Positions 1 to 7,018 of a stretch of DNA of 17,654 nt are shown here, piece by piece. Origin of the DNA: Desulfatitalea sp. UBA4791. GTDB taxonomy: Bacteria; Desulfobacterota; Desulfobacteria; Desulfobacterales; Desulfosarcinaceae. Within the stretch, counting starts at the first letter, position 1, and each line of letters begins with the position of its first letter. The stretch covers positions 1 through 17,654 of the forward strand of contig DHGT01000077.1 of NCBI GenBank assembly GCA_002402905.1. Direction: 5' to 3'. The notes under the pieces were generated by a model. The model was not told the origin of the DNA. It saw only the letters and a program-made list of their open reading frames with translations, and made no database searches. The position numbers and the translations under genes were made by a program.

Positions 1-545
1 AGGGCCAGGTGCCGCGTGGAGCCGGCAAAGAGCGGCATCAGAGGCTTGGCCGGGCAGATGCTGCGGCAGAACGGCAGGTGGAAATCGTAATGCAGCCCGG
101 CATGGGCGATGAGCAGGGGCACCACGATCATGTAGGCCAACAAAAAATACTTGACCGGTTTGAGGCGGTCGCGCGTCGACCAGGAAAGATGGGCCTCGCG
201 GATGCCCAGACGCCGGCGTAGGTAGGTGAACCAGTCCTGGAGGGTGCCGAAGGGGCAGATCCAGCCGCACCAAAATTTGTTCAGGAGGACGGTCAACAGA
301 GCAAAGAGACCCAAATGATAGAACGCCTGCAGGCCCACGACGGTGCACAGGTTGGCCAGCGACATCTGCAGGCCCCACCAGTTGCCCTGCAACGACATCA
401 GATAACAGCTGCCGCCGCAGCCCGAAACAAAGGGACAGGAGAAGCACGGCAGGGCGTATCCCAGATGAACGCCGATCCGACCGCCATAGGTGAGCAGCAT
501 AAAAAACAGGTGCTGGGTGATGCGCCGGAGTCTCTTCACCGTCAT
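1..545 (-). CDS. 4Fe-4S membrane ferredoxin-like protein, NapH/CcoG type (partial, C-terminus outside window)
   Basis: The gene is read leftwards from an ATG at 545-543 and leaves the window still open, so only about 181 N-terminal residues are visible. Hydrophobic stretches alternate with cysteine motifs. These are a PCFSCPFVSGCGGSC cluster near residue 30, KFWCGWICPFGTLQDW near residue 90, and FCRSICPAKPLMP near residue 160. The CGWxCPFG signature is typical of polytopic membrane ferredoxins such as NapH, NosR C-terminal domains and CcoG/YccM, which move electrons across or at the membrane through 4Fe-4S clusters. The start overlaps the stop of the upstream cysteine-rich gene by 4 bases (ATGA), which implies translational coupling in the cobalamin-riboswitch operon. 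Family membership is well supported. The actual donor, acceptor and role are not known; a link to corrinoid or cobalt metabolism is inferred only from operon position. Confidence 0.8.
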   Translation of the reverse strand, partial: MTVKRLRRITQHLFFMLLTYGGRIGVHLGYALPCFSCPFVSGCGGSCYLMSLQGNWWGLQMSLANLCTVVGLQAFYHLGLFALLTVLLNKFWCGWICPFGTLQDWFTYLRRRLGIREAHLSWSTRDRLKPVKYFLLAYMIVVPLLIAHAGLHYDFHLPFCRSICPAKPLMPLFAGSTRHLA

Positions 546-1429
546 CGGTACCAGGATCTCCTTTTAAAGGCAAAGGCCATGACGATGCTTGCCGCGACGG
601 CCACGCACAGGACAAGGAGCCCTGGCAGCAATCTTAAACGGGCCGTGTACGAACGATGCAGCAGCAAGGTAAATGACGTGGCGTGACGCGTTTCGACCGT
701 CTCTTCCTGGACCACGGCGACCGTTTCCTTCAGCGCGTAGGGGCCGCTCCGTTCAAGACGGTGATCATGGGCGGGTGTAAAAGCGAAATCATCGTCCGGC
801 CCCAGGATAAATGGTTCCGCGAGGCGCCGCCCCTCCTCGAAGACCGACAGAGCGACCTTGGCGTTGTCTCTCCCGTGATAGATGAAGTGATAGGTTTGCC
901 CCGTCTGCATGTATGCGTTGTGACGGGAGGATCGCAAATGCAGACGGGGCAGGTCGGCAGGCAGGGCGCCGGCCCGCGCCCCACCCACCATTTCGGTAGA
1001 CTCGGCCTTACCGAACAGGCCGTGCACGATCTGCGACGTATATCCTTTACGGCCGCATCTGCCCACCACAATCAATTCGAGGGTGGCATTGGTGCTGCAG
1101 TATATATCCACATGCCGGCCACCGCCGTCGCATGCGATCGGTGCCTGGTAGAAAATCTCTTCAGGACGGATCCCATGGTCGAACCGGTAGAATGCCTGGC
1201 ATTCGACGCGGGCATCACAAGCCAGGCCGGCTGGGTTGTCGGTGCACAAATGGTAACGCTGGGTGACCGCGCCGTTCTTGTGCCGGATCTGTTTCCCGCA
1301 TGACACCCGGACATATGCAGGGCAATTGACCGCCCCGCCGTTCTGTGCGTCTACGGGGAAAGCAGTTGCCGCATGGGCCAGGGCAACCAGCACAAACATC
1401 ATCCGCCAACCATCTGCCGACACCTTCAT
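542..1429 (-). CDS. Eight-cysteine exported/membrane-anchored protein of unknown function
   Basis: I do not recognise this 295-residue protein with confidence. The chosen ATG (1429) opens directly on a signal-peptide-like segment (residues 1-28, hydrophobic core FVLVALAHAATAF, then a likely cleavage near VDA). An in-frame GTG at 1498 would prepend 23 residues and bury that signal, so it is disfavoured. Residues about 36-125 hold eight cysteines (near 36, 44, 62, 71, 77, 100, 111, 125), suggesting disulfides or metal binding in the periplasm. Residues about 175-245 (GQTYHFIYHGRDNA, then an HDH at 221-223) have a beta-rich look faintly like DUF4198-type metal-uptake proteins; this is a weak inference. 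A single transmembrane helix lies at about 268-288, followed by a basic KRRSWYR tail. It sits 105 bases after the TonB receptor and overlaps the next gene by 4 bases, so it is probably part of the same B12-controlled operon. Confidence 0.75.
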   Translation of the reverse strand: MKVSADGWRMMFVLVALAHAATAFPVDAQNGGAVNCPAYVRVSCGKQIRHKNGAVTQRYHLCTDNPAGLACDARVECQAFYRFDHGIRPEEIFYQAPIACDGGGRHVDIYCSTNATLELIVVGRCGRKGYTSQIVHGLFGKAESTEMVGGARAGALPADLPRLHLRSSRHNAYMQTGQTYHFIYHGRDNAKVALSVFEEGRRLAEPFILGPDDDFAFTPAHDHRLERSGPYALKETVAVVQEETVETRHATSFTLLLHRSYTARLRLLPGLLVLCVAVAASIVMAFAFKRRSWYR

Positions 1430-1534
1430 TTCATTAGCCTTTTCAGTTTGGCTTGCGGTGCCTTTCGTCATGCACGGCCGGAGCGCGACGAAGCTCACCC
1501 ATAGGGTCCAACGCGAGGTACCCGTACGAAAGAT

Positions 1535-3499
1535 TTAGTAGCTGAGCTTCACCCCGCCATAAACCGAAAGCCCGGGCATGAGGTAACCCCCTTCGGTGTA
1601 GTCTTCGTCCAGCAGGTTTTCGGCCCGGACAAACAGGTCCATATGTTCCGAGACCGCATTGGTGAGCGCCAGACTGACGATCGCCGGATGGTCCTCGTTA
1701 TAGTCGATGCTTTTGGTATAATCCACGTTGCTGATGGTGACGGTCTTGTCATCCTGGTAGCTGACATCACACACCACCGTCAGGTTTTCGATGGGATAGA
1801 CGGTGGCCACCAGGTCGAACTTGTGCCGTGGATAGTTCGTCCGGCCTTCCAGGTGGGTATAGGTATAAGCCAGATCCAGTTTGAGCATACGCCAGGGCCT
1901 GATGCTGACATACGACTCGACGCCGGAGGTCTCGGCGTCATCCACATTGCCGTATGTAAAAGTTGCCGAATCAAAATTGATCAAATGTTCGAATTCGGTC
2001 TTAAAAAAGGTCACTCCGGCACTCATTCGGCCTGCCATGAAGGCCTGGTCGATGCCTACTTCCCACCCGAGACTCTCTTCCGGGACCAAATCGGGATCTC
2101 CAATGGTAATCGCGTTACCACTGTAGACATAGCCGCCGTAGAGTTCATACAAGGAGGGTGCGCGATAGCCGGTCCCCACATGGGCATGCACCTTGGTTTG
2201 CGTCGCTTCGAAAATATAGGCGGCCGAAGCTTCCCAGACGGTTTCCTCATCAAAGCCCTCGGGATCATGGTAGCGCCCACCCAGTGTCAAGAAAAGACTT
2301 CGATCTAAAAAAACGAATTGCGCCTGGGTGAAAGCGTCCCAGATCTTGCGCTCTTCGTCGAATTTCACAGTGCTGTAGTCACCGGCACCGGGATTATTAG
2401 GCTCCTTGCCGATGTAGTTCTGCTTTTCGTAATTGCCGCCAAGAGAGAAGGTGAGCCAGTCGGCCAGGTGCAGGTTGTGCTGCATTTCCACATAGTCGTT
2501 CTTACCGTCATAGTCGGAATGAGCATCTTCCCGGTCATACGTAAAATAGTGGCGCTCCGTACCCGAATGGGATCCCTTGATCGTATAATCCCAACGCGGC
2601 ATGAGCTGATGGGTCCAAATCAGCCCCAGTTGGTAGAGCAAGCCTTCCCGGTGTTGATCCGCATCTGCCTGTTGGGTAATCAAATTCCCGTTGGCATCGA
2701 TATGCGGCGAACTGCCCATGCCCAACTCCGAATCGTAGTAAAGAGCACTGAATTCCAGGGCAGTGGTATCGGACGGCTTGAATCCGCTGCCGAAGGCGAA
2801 CCCGATATTGTCGTAGTAAAAATCCCCGTCGCCGTCGTTTTTCATACCATCCGTCGTGGCGTATAACGGATTGATATCGATGTAGAAATTCTCCCGGCCA
2901 TAGGCGATGCGCGCATTGCCGCTGAACGTGCTGTCCGGCCCGACTTCGGCGCGCACCTCTCCCTTCAATCCGCCCTGCCATTTCTGGGGAATAATATTGA
3001 TCACCCCGCCCATGGCGTCAGATCCATACAAGGTGCTGTTGGTCCCTTTGAGGACTTCGACCCGGTCGAGGTTGCTGGCGCCGATCAGGTCGCCGACATG
3101 ATAGGTGAGCGCACCCTGGGTATCGCCGATATCCCGCAGGGGCAGTCCATTATACTGGTATTGCGTATACTGGGGGCCGGCGCCGCGGATGCTGATATTG
3201 CTCCATTGCCCCATCCCGCCGTTTCGTCTCAGCAGAACACCGGGCAGATTACCCATGAGTTCGGGCAGAAAATATTGTTGCTGCTCTTCCACGTCAGCCT
3301 TGGTCACCACCTCGATGCTCTTGGTGGTCTCTTCCAGTGGCACCTCTGTTCTTGTGGCGGTCACCACCACCTCTTGCATCACCAGTCTGTCCTCGGCCTC
3401 CTCGCTGCCTTCTTCGGCCGAGGCGGGTCTTTCGGATGCCAGTATGAGGGCAACGGACAGCAGTAAAACGACCGCGCTTGACAATTGACGTACCTTCAT
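1535..3499 (-). CDS. TonB-dependent outer-membrane receptor, BtuB-like (putative corrinoid uptake)
   Basis: This 654-residue protein has the full architecture of a TonB-dependent transporter. It has a signal peptide (residues 1-28, cleavage near ASA), and a TonB-box-like stretch QEVVVTATRT near residue 42. The plug domain contains PELMGNLPGVLLRR, ISIRGAG, RVEVLKGTNSTLYGSDA and GGVINIIP. A long beta-barrel ends in a C-terminal aromatic residue (YGGVKLSY), the usual signal for outer-membrane insertion. The start is fixed by a strong GGAGGAG about 6 bases upstream of the ATG. Two cobalamin riboswitches precede it, so cobalamin or another corrinoid is the likely substrate, imported with TonB/ExbBD energy. 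The substrate is inferred from regulation, not from binding residues. It is the first gene of the operon; no BtuCDF-type transporter is visible within the window. Confidence 0.9.
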   Translation of the reverse strand: MKVRQLSSAVVLLLSVALILASERPASAEEGSEEAEDRLVMQEVVVTATRTEVPLEETTKSIEVVTKADVEEQQQYFLPELMGNLPGVLLRRNGGMGQWSNISIRGAGPQYTQYQYNGLPLRDIGDTQGALTYHVGDLIGASNLDRVEVLKGTNSTLYGSDAMGGVINIIPQKWQGGLKGEVRAEVGPDSTFSGNARIAYGRENFYIDINPLYATTDGMKNDGDGDFYYDNIGFAFGSGFKPSDTTALEFSALYYDSELGMGSSPHIDANGNLITQQADADQHREGLLYQLGLIWTHQLMPRWDYTIKGSHSGTERHYFTYDREDAHSDYDGKNDYVEMQHNLHLADWLTFSLGGNYEKQNYIGKEPNNPGAGDYSTVKFDEERKIWDAFTQAQFVFLDRSLFLTLGGRYHDPEGFDEETVWEASAAYIFEATQTKVHAHVGTGYRAPSLYELYGGYVYSGNAITIGDPDLVPEESLGWEVGIDQAFMAGRMSAGVTFFKTEFEHLINFDSATFTYGNVDDAETSGVESYVSIRPWRMLKLDLAYTYTHLEGRTNYPRHKFDLVATVYPIENLTVVCDVSYQDDKTVTISNVDYTKSIDYNEDHPAIVSLALTNAVSEHMDLFVRAENLLDEDYTEGGYLMPGLSVYGGVKLSY

Positions 3500-3552
3500 C
3501 TTTCTCCTCCGAATTCAGTTGTCGTTGAGTGTCAATGATCCGTGTCACGAGG

Positions 3553-3578
3553 AAAAAGAAAAGCCCTGACAGGCCTTG
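3553..3578 (-). terminator. Intrinsic terminator below cobalamin riboswitch 1 (attenuator)
   Basis: On the minus strand, AAGGCCTGTCAGGGCTT folds into a short stem (GCCT/GGGC extended by A-U and G-U pairs, loop GTCA) followed by TTTTCTTTTT. It lies about 100 bases after the riboswitch aptamer and about 55 bases before the receptor start, where a ligand-responsive terminator is expected. The stem is modest, so control of translation instead of transcription remains possible. Confidence 0.5.
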
Positions 3579-3678
3579 CCGGGTCACCATTTCCAATGTG
3601 GGAGGCGCAATAAATGATGGCGTGGCCCCCCTTATAGAAAATTCGACCGAATCCGCGTCAGTCCTTTTCACTCGAATT

Positions 3679-3869
3679 GCAACCGGCAGGTCTTCTGGCT
3701 TCTCCGCCCGGTCGACCGCCTTCCCATCGCAGAGTAGCGACAGTGGCGAAAAACCGTCGGCCGGGTTCCCTGCAGCCTCTTTCCTGCAGGGCGGAGTTAC
3801 AGCGGCGGGACCGCTCCCGACTTACACGGGATTCCCTATTATCACCGGGTCACCCAGGTGACCGATTGC
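3679..3869 (-). promoter_or_regulatory. Cobalamin riboswitch 1 (proximal to the TonB receptor)
   Basis: On the minus strand the conserved cobalamin-aptamer elements occur in order: AATAGGGAA, CCCGTG, CCCGCCGCTGT, GCCACTG, GGGAAGGC and the B12 box AAGCCAGAAGACCTGCC. An 8-bp closing stem P1 can be drawn between GCAATCGG (3869-3862) and CCGGTTGC (3686-3679). It lies about 180 bases upstream of the receptor gene and is followed by a terminator-like hairpin. When adenosyl- or methylcobalamin binds, expression of the receptor operon is expected to fall, as for other cobalamin riboswitches. Which cobalamin form is bound cannot be read from the sequence. Confidence 0.93.
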
Positions 3870-4039
3870 CCCATTCCGGTGTTTGATGACGCACCCAATG
3901 GGCCGCTTCTCATATCTTGCGCGCCCTTCAATGGGCCGACGTGCCAAACACCCGTCTTAATCAATCGGGATATCTAATCCTTCAAACCACCTCCTTTTGC
4001 AGAGGATCGATCGACCTCACCGCAGATCATGAATCGGGC
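3870..4039 (-). other. Spacer between the tandem riboswitches with an orphan Shine-Dalgarno
   Basis: No credible gene is present. On the minus strand a perfect AAAAGGAGGTGG (3998-3987) is followed only by stop-interrupted frames: a TTG 2 bases later meets TAG after two further codons. An 18-codon ATG frame beginning at 4029 runs through the Shine-Dalgarno and ends just after it. The arrangement looks like a ribosome-binding site whose gene has been lost, or a tiny leader ORF. Otherwise I see nothing here. Confidence 0.4.
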
Positions 4040-4078
4040 AAAAAAAATCCCGGATCGATCCATGAGATCGACCCGGGA
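4040..4078 (-). terminator. Strong intrinsic terminator below cobalamin riboswitch 2
   Basis: On the minus strand TCCCGGGTCGATC, a short TCAT loop and GATCGATCCGGGA form a stem of about 12 bp with one G-U pair, directly followed by eight T residues. It lies about 64 bases after the upstream aptamer and well before the second aptamer, so it would end transcripts that have copied only riboswitch 2. Confidence 0.85.
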
Positions 4079-4141
4079 AGTCCCCTTTTATTCCGCAGAA
4101 TCGGTTCGAGCGCACCTCTGTCCACGAAGTCAACGCTCTAA

Positions 4142-4307
4142 GCATCCGGCAGGTCTTCTGACTTACGGTTCGCCCTACTCTCCGCGCCTTCCCGTTTCAA
4201 ATTTTATAAACAGTGGCGTCGTGCGGATTTCGTCCCCGAATACAGCAGCGGGCCTGTCTCCGATTCTCACGGAGTTCCCTATTAAGCTCCAAGGAGCACC
4301 TGAATGC
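4142..4307 (-). promoter_or_regulatory. Cobalamin riboswitch 2 (promoter-proximal)
   Basis: The minus strand carries a second complete aptamer: GGTGC, TTAATAGGGAA, CTCCGTGAGAATCGGAG, GGCCCGCTGCTGT, ACGCCACTG, GGGAAGGC and the B12 box AAGTCAGAAGACCTGCC. The P1 stem can be drawn between GCATTC (4307-4302) and GGATGC (4147-4142). It has the same orientation as riboswitch 1, but its peripheral stems and spacers differ, so it is not a recent perfect duplication. It is followed by a strong terminator at 4078-4040. Confidence 0.93.
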
Positions 4308-4323
4308 CGTTTTCAAATAACTG

Positions 4324-4352
4324 CATTTATTGAATTGCGGCCTTTCGGTCAA
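4324..4352 (-). promoter_or_regulatory. Probable sigma-70-type promoter of the riboswitch operon
   Basis: On the minus strand TTGACC (4352-4347) and TAAATG (4329-4324) are separated by 17 bases. The -35 matches consensus at five of six positions; the -10 is poor. The predicted start would lie about 10 bases before the P1 stem of riboswitch 2, which is the expected geometry. Confidence 0.4.
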
Positions 4353-4542
4353 GGGGAAAAATTTTGACGTCTTGAAGGCGCCATATCGCTATGATAGGAA
4401 CCCGATTGAACCTCCCAGGTTTCAGGAACTGCTCCGGTGCTGATCGCCCATCGCCTGCCCAAATCGATACGCTTCGTCTTGAATAGGTGGTTTTGGCAGG
4501 AGACTTAAAGGGCAAACCGGAGAAGCATAGGAGACTGCAACC

Positions 4543-5361
4543 ATGCAACTGACCGACAAGGTGGCCCTGGTGCTGGGCAGTGTCAAAGGGATCGGCAAGG
4601 CCATCGGCCTGGACCTCGCGCGGGCCGGCGTCCGCGTCGCCTATACCTATCACGATTGGCCCGAAAGCCTGCCCCCTCTGAAGGAAGACGCAGCGGCGGC
4701 CAACCCGACGCATCTCATCGTACCGGTAGATCTGACCGACCCGGCGGCGGTAGACGCCCTGGTGCAGCAGGTCGTCGAACGCTTCGGCCGTCTGGATATG
4801 TTAATCAACAACATCGAGCGCGGGGGCATGCCGATTGTCCACGGCAAGTATATCCGTGACCAATGGGATATGGAACTGGCCACCACGCTGCGGGCCAAAC
4901 AGTGGGCCTTCATGGCTGCGCTGCCCCATCTCAAACAATCCGGCGAGGGCGTGGTGATCAACTTCTCTTCCATCGCAGGCGTCGTGGGCCGCAGCGGACC
5001 GGCGAGCTACCTCTTTAACGAAGGCTATTCGGCCGCCAACCGCGGCATCTCCCTGCTCACCGAAACCTGGGCAAGGTTGGGTGCGCCGACGGTGCGCGTC
5101 AACGAGATCATGCTGGGCATCTTCGAGACCCGCCACGCGCAGGGCACACGCGGCTGGGGCTTGCTCGACGAGCCCCAACGCAGGGCCATCAAGGATCACA
5201 CCTTGTTGGGCCGCACCGGCCGCCTGGATGACGCGGTCAAGGCGGCCCGTTTTATCATCGAAGATGCGCCCTTCATGACTGGCAGTGTGTTGCGCCTGGA
5301 CGGGGGCTATGTATTGGGGGGAGAGAAGATCGCGCCCATGCCGGAGCCGGCTGATCCATAG
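4543..5361 (+). CDS. SDR-family protein with altered active site
   Basis: The protein has 272 residues and a Rossmann fold of the short-chain dehydrogenase/reductase family. The nucleotide-binding loop is LGSVKGIG (residues 11-18, where TGxxxGIG is usual). The DVDL-like element is PVDLTD (61-66). The NNAG motif appears as INNIER (88-93), and the substrate Ser is at FSS (141-143). The usual Tyr-x3-Lys pair is not intact: Tyr156 is followed at +4 by Glu160, and the alternative Tyr162 by Asn166. The C-terminal TGSVLRLDGGY is typical. An AGGAG lies about 9 bases before the ATG. The gene is divergent from the B12 operon and stands alone. It may bind NAD(P) yet be a weak or non-classical oxidoreductase; the substrate is unknown. 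Confidence 0.85.
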   Translation: MQLTDKVALVLGSVKGIGKAIGLDLARAGVRVAYTYHDWPESLPPLKEDAAAANPTHLIVPVDLTDPAAVDALVQQVVERFGRLDMLINNIERGGMPIVHGKYIRDQWDMELATTLRAKQWAFMAALPHLKQSGEGVVINFSSIAGVVGRSGPASYLFNEGYSAANRGISLLTETWARLGAPTVRVNEIMLGIFETRHAQGTRGWGLLDEPQRRAIKDHTLLGRTGRLDDAVKAARFIIEDAPFMTGSVLRLDGGYVLGGEKIAPMPEPADP

Positions 5362-5402
5362 GTTGGCCTGTGATATGGACTGAAAAGCGCCTCAACATGA
5401 AT

Positions 5403-5545
5403 AGTGCCCATCCACAAAGGACCAATTGTCCCGATATCGGTGTTGCGCGAAAAATTTAATCCTCGGAATATCGACCATATGCCTGCGGTTAAATTTTTCG
5501 CGCGCCTTGATCTCGCCCCGCTTCGCCTATTTGTGGACGGACACT
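5403..5545. mobile_element. MITE-like palindromic element with candidate target duplication
   Basis: A 143-bp non-coding segment is bounded by 16-bp terminal inverted repeats (AGTGCCCATCCACAAA at 5403-5418 and TTTGTGGACGGACACT at 5530-5545; 14 of 16 bases match). It contains a perfect inner inverted repeat GCGCGAAAAATTTAA (5445-5459) and TTAAATTTTTCGCGC (5489-5503). The tetranucleotide GAAT flanks both ends (5399-5402, 5546-5549), consistent with a 4-bp target duplication. It lies in the gap after the SDR gene and carries no ORF, so it would need a transposase supplied elsewhere. A regulatory palindrome or a convergent terminator between the two facing genes is the alternative. Confidence 0.55.
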
Positions 5546-5603
5546 GAATAAAATAGTCAGAATTCCTTAACTTTCATACTTTCCGACTTTCATACCTATT
5601 ACT

Positions 5604-6389
5604 TTATTTTCGAACCTTCATCTGCTTGGACGGCTTGCCCCATACAAAGAAACGGATCCACTCGAAGCCGAATTCCAGCAGGGCCTCGTCTGAATGGCGT
5701 ATCTTCTTCACCAACGTGGACTTGACATGATAGCGTTTTAGAAAACTGCTGCCGAAGACGAATTCCCGGAAACGGTCGATGTTGTAGACGGCCATGAAGG
5801 CCATTTTGGCCCGGGGGCCCTGGGGGCCTTCGAGGCCCCACGGATCGGCCTGAAACAGTTGCCGGACCTGGGCCCATTTCAGGTTCATTTGATAATACGT
5901 GTCGGCATCCTGGTCCTTCAGATATGCTTCAATGGTCCAGGTCTGGGGTTCTCCCGGTCCTTTGCAAAAATCAAATGGCCGAAAAAAGTAAACCGGCGTT
6001 GTGCGCTTTTGGGCCGAGTCGAAAAGCACCCCCTGCTCTATGGGGAACAGGCGGCATGTGTGCGGACGCGCCGGGTATACCCGACAGCCTTGCGGGGTGA
6101 GAAACGGGCAGGGATGGTCGCCTTCTTCGCTCATGCGCAGCAGCACCTCGGGGAAGTAATGCCCCTCGCGAAGCACGACGTCCACGTGCTGGTCGATGAA
6201 CTGGTCCGATGTCATCTCCAGGTGATTCTTGAGGCACAGCACATCATAAGGATAGAGAAACAGGTTGAGGTGCCGGCAACACTGGTTGAAGCAGGACAGT
6301 TGCGCGTGGCAGCGAAAGGCGAAGTGCTCGCCCGGACGAATTTGCCGACCGGGCACCTGTTCGATCTGATCAGGGGCGATGTATTTCAT
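5604..6389 (-). CDS. YkgJ-family cysteine-cluster protein (longer copy)
   Basis: This 261-residue protein carries the putative metal-chelating cysteine cluster of the YkgJ family (CxxCxxCC-type domain). Residues 27-38 read CHAQLSCFNQCC, and residues 95-113 contain CPFLTPQGCRVYPARPHTC, matching the family pattern C-x7-C-x-x-YPxRPxxCR. The C-terminal half (about 130-261) is an extension with aromatic and basic residues that I do not recognise. The family is thought to bind zinc or iron; no biochemical role is firmly known. Its start lies 20 bases inside the upstream gene, another YkgJ-type protein, so the two are surely co-transcribed and probably translationally coupled. Confidence 0.85.
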   Translation of the reverse strand: MKYIAPDQIEQVPGRQIRPGEHFAFRCHAQLSCFNQCCRHLNLFLYPYDVLCLKNHLEMTSDQFIDQHVDVVLREGHYFPEVLLRMSEEGDHPCPFLTPQGCRVYPARPHTCRLFPIEQGVLFDSAQKRTTPVYFFRPFDFCKGPGEPQTWTIEAYLKDQDADTYYQMNLKWAQVRQLFQADPWGLEGPQGPRAKMAFMAVYNIDRFREFVFGSSFLKRYHVKSTLVKKIRHSDEALLEFGFEWIRFFVWGKPSKQMKVRK

Positions 6390-6993
6390 TTCTCATACCC
6401 GCCAACGGCCCGCCGTCATCGTCCGAAAGAATGGTGGCGATCATCTCGGCGAGCGTCATTTTGATTTTGTTCCGATAATCCCACAATGCCCGAACACGTC
6501 TCTCCAGTTGGGCCATGGCCGTGTAAAGCGGGGTCCGATCAAGCAGCGCCTTGGGTTGCAAGCTGCACTGCCGATCGAACTCACGGCACCCGGGACCGAC
6601 CTGGCTCTGTCCGCCGGGCCGCTGCAACCGATGCGGAATACCATGCAGGCGGCAAATCATGGGACGATGGGCGTAAAGTATGCAGCGCTCGTCTTCATTC
6701 AACGGACACATCTCAGACACCGGCCTGCCGGCCGCTTCTGTCTTGTGCATACGATCCCGCACCTCAATGGCCCGCCCGGCCAATCGACGCCGCGTTTCGG
6801 CCGAAAGCTGCCCCAACCCCTCTTGGAGATACAAATACTCGGCCAGGGTGTGATGATAAAACAGCGTGCGGCAGCAATTCTCCTCGCAGCCATGGCATGT
6901 GAAACCGTTTTTTCGGGCGGCTTCCTCGTAAGCCTGGTCCATTTCGGCATAAAGCGTTGCCAGCGTTTCCATGAGATGGCGATGTTGGTCCAT
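6370..6993 (-). CDS. YkgJ-family cysteine-cluster protein (shorter copy)
   Basis: The protein has 207 residues from the chosen ATG at 6993, which has AGGA 6 bases upstream. An in-frame ATG at 7017 would add 8 residues but has no visible ribosome-binding site. The cluster FTCHGCEENCCR lies near residues 31-42. A second set, CPLNEDERCILYAHRPMIC (about 96-114), gives the usual YkgJ pattern, and two further cysteines lie near 136 and 143. Sequence outside the motifs differs strongly from the neighbouring copy, so the two are old paralogues, not a recent duplication. The gene follows the dGTPase-like gene closely and overlaps the next gene by 20 bases, making a three-gene leftward operon. The function is unknown beyond probable Zn or Fe binding. 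Confidence 0.83.
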   Translation of the reverse strand: MDQHRHLMETLATLYAEMDQAYEEAARKNGFTCHGCEENCCRTLFYHHTLAEYLYLQEGLGQLSAETRRRLAGRAIEVRDRMHKTEAAGRPVSEMCPLNEDERCILYAHRPMICRLHGIPHRLQRPGGQSQVGPGCREFDRQCSLQPKALLDRTPLYTAMAQLERRVRALWDYRNKIKMTLAEMIATILSDDDGGPLAGMRNEIHRP

Positions 6994-7018
6994 GGTCGAT
7001 CCTGTCTTGCCGCTCATC

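Noticed and set aside
3679..4307. Possible CRISPR or simple direct repeat because of the repeated GGCAGGTCTTCTG blocks
   Set aside because: Only two copies occur, each inside a full cobalamin aptamer; the shared blocks are the B12 boxes.
3529..4367. Several plus-strand and minus-strand frames of 70-125 codons across the riboswitch region
   Set aside because: They overlap conserved RNA elements, lack ribosome sites and show no protein motifs.
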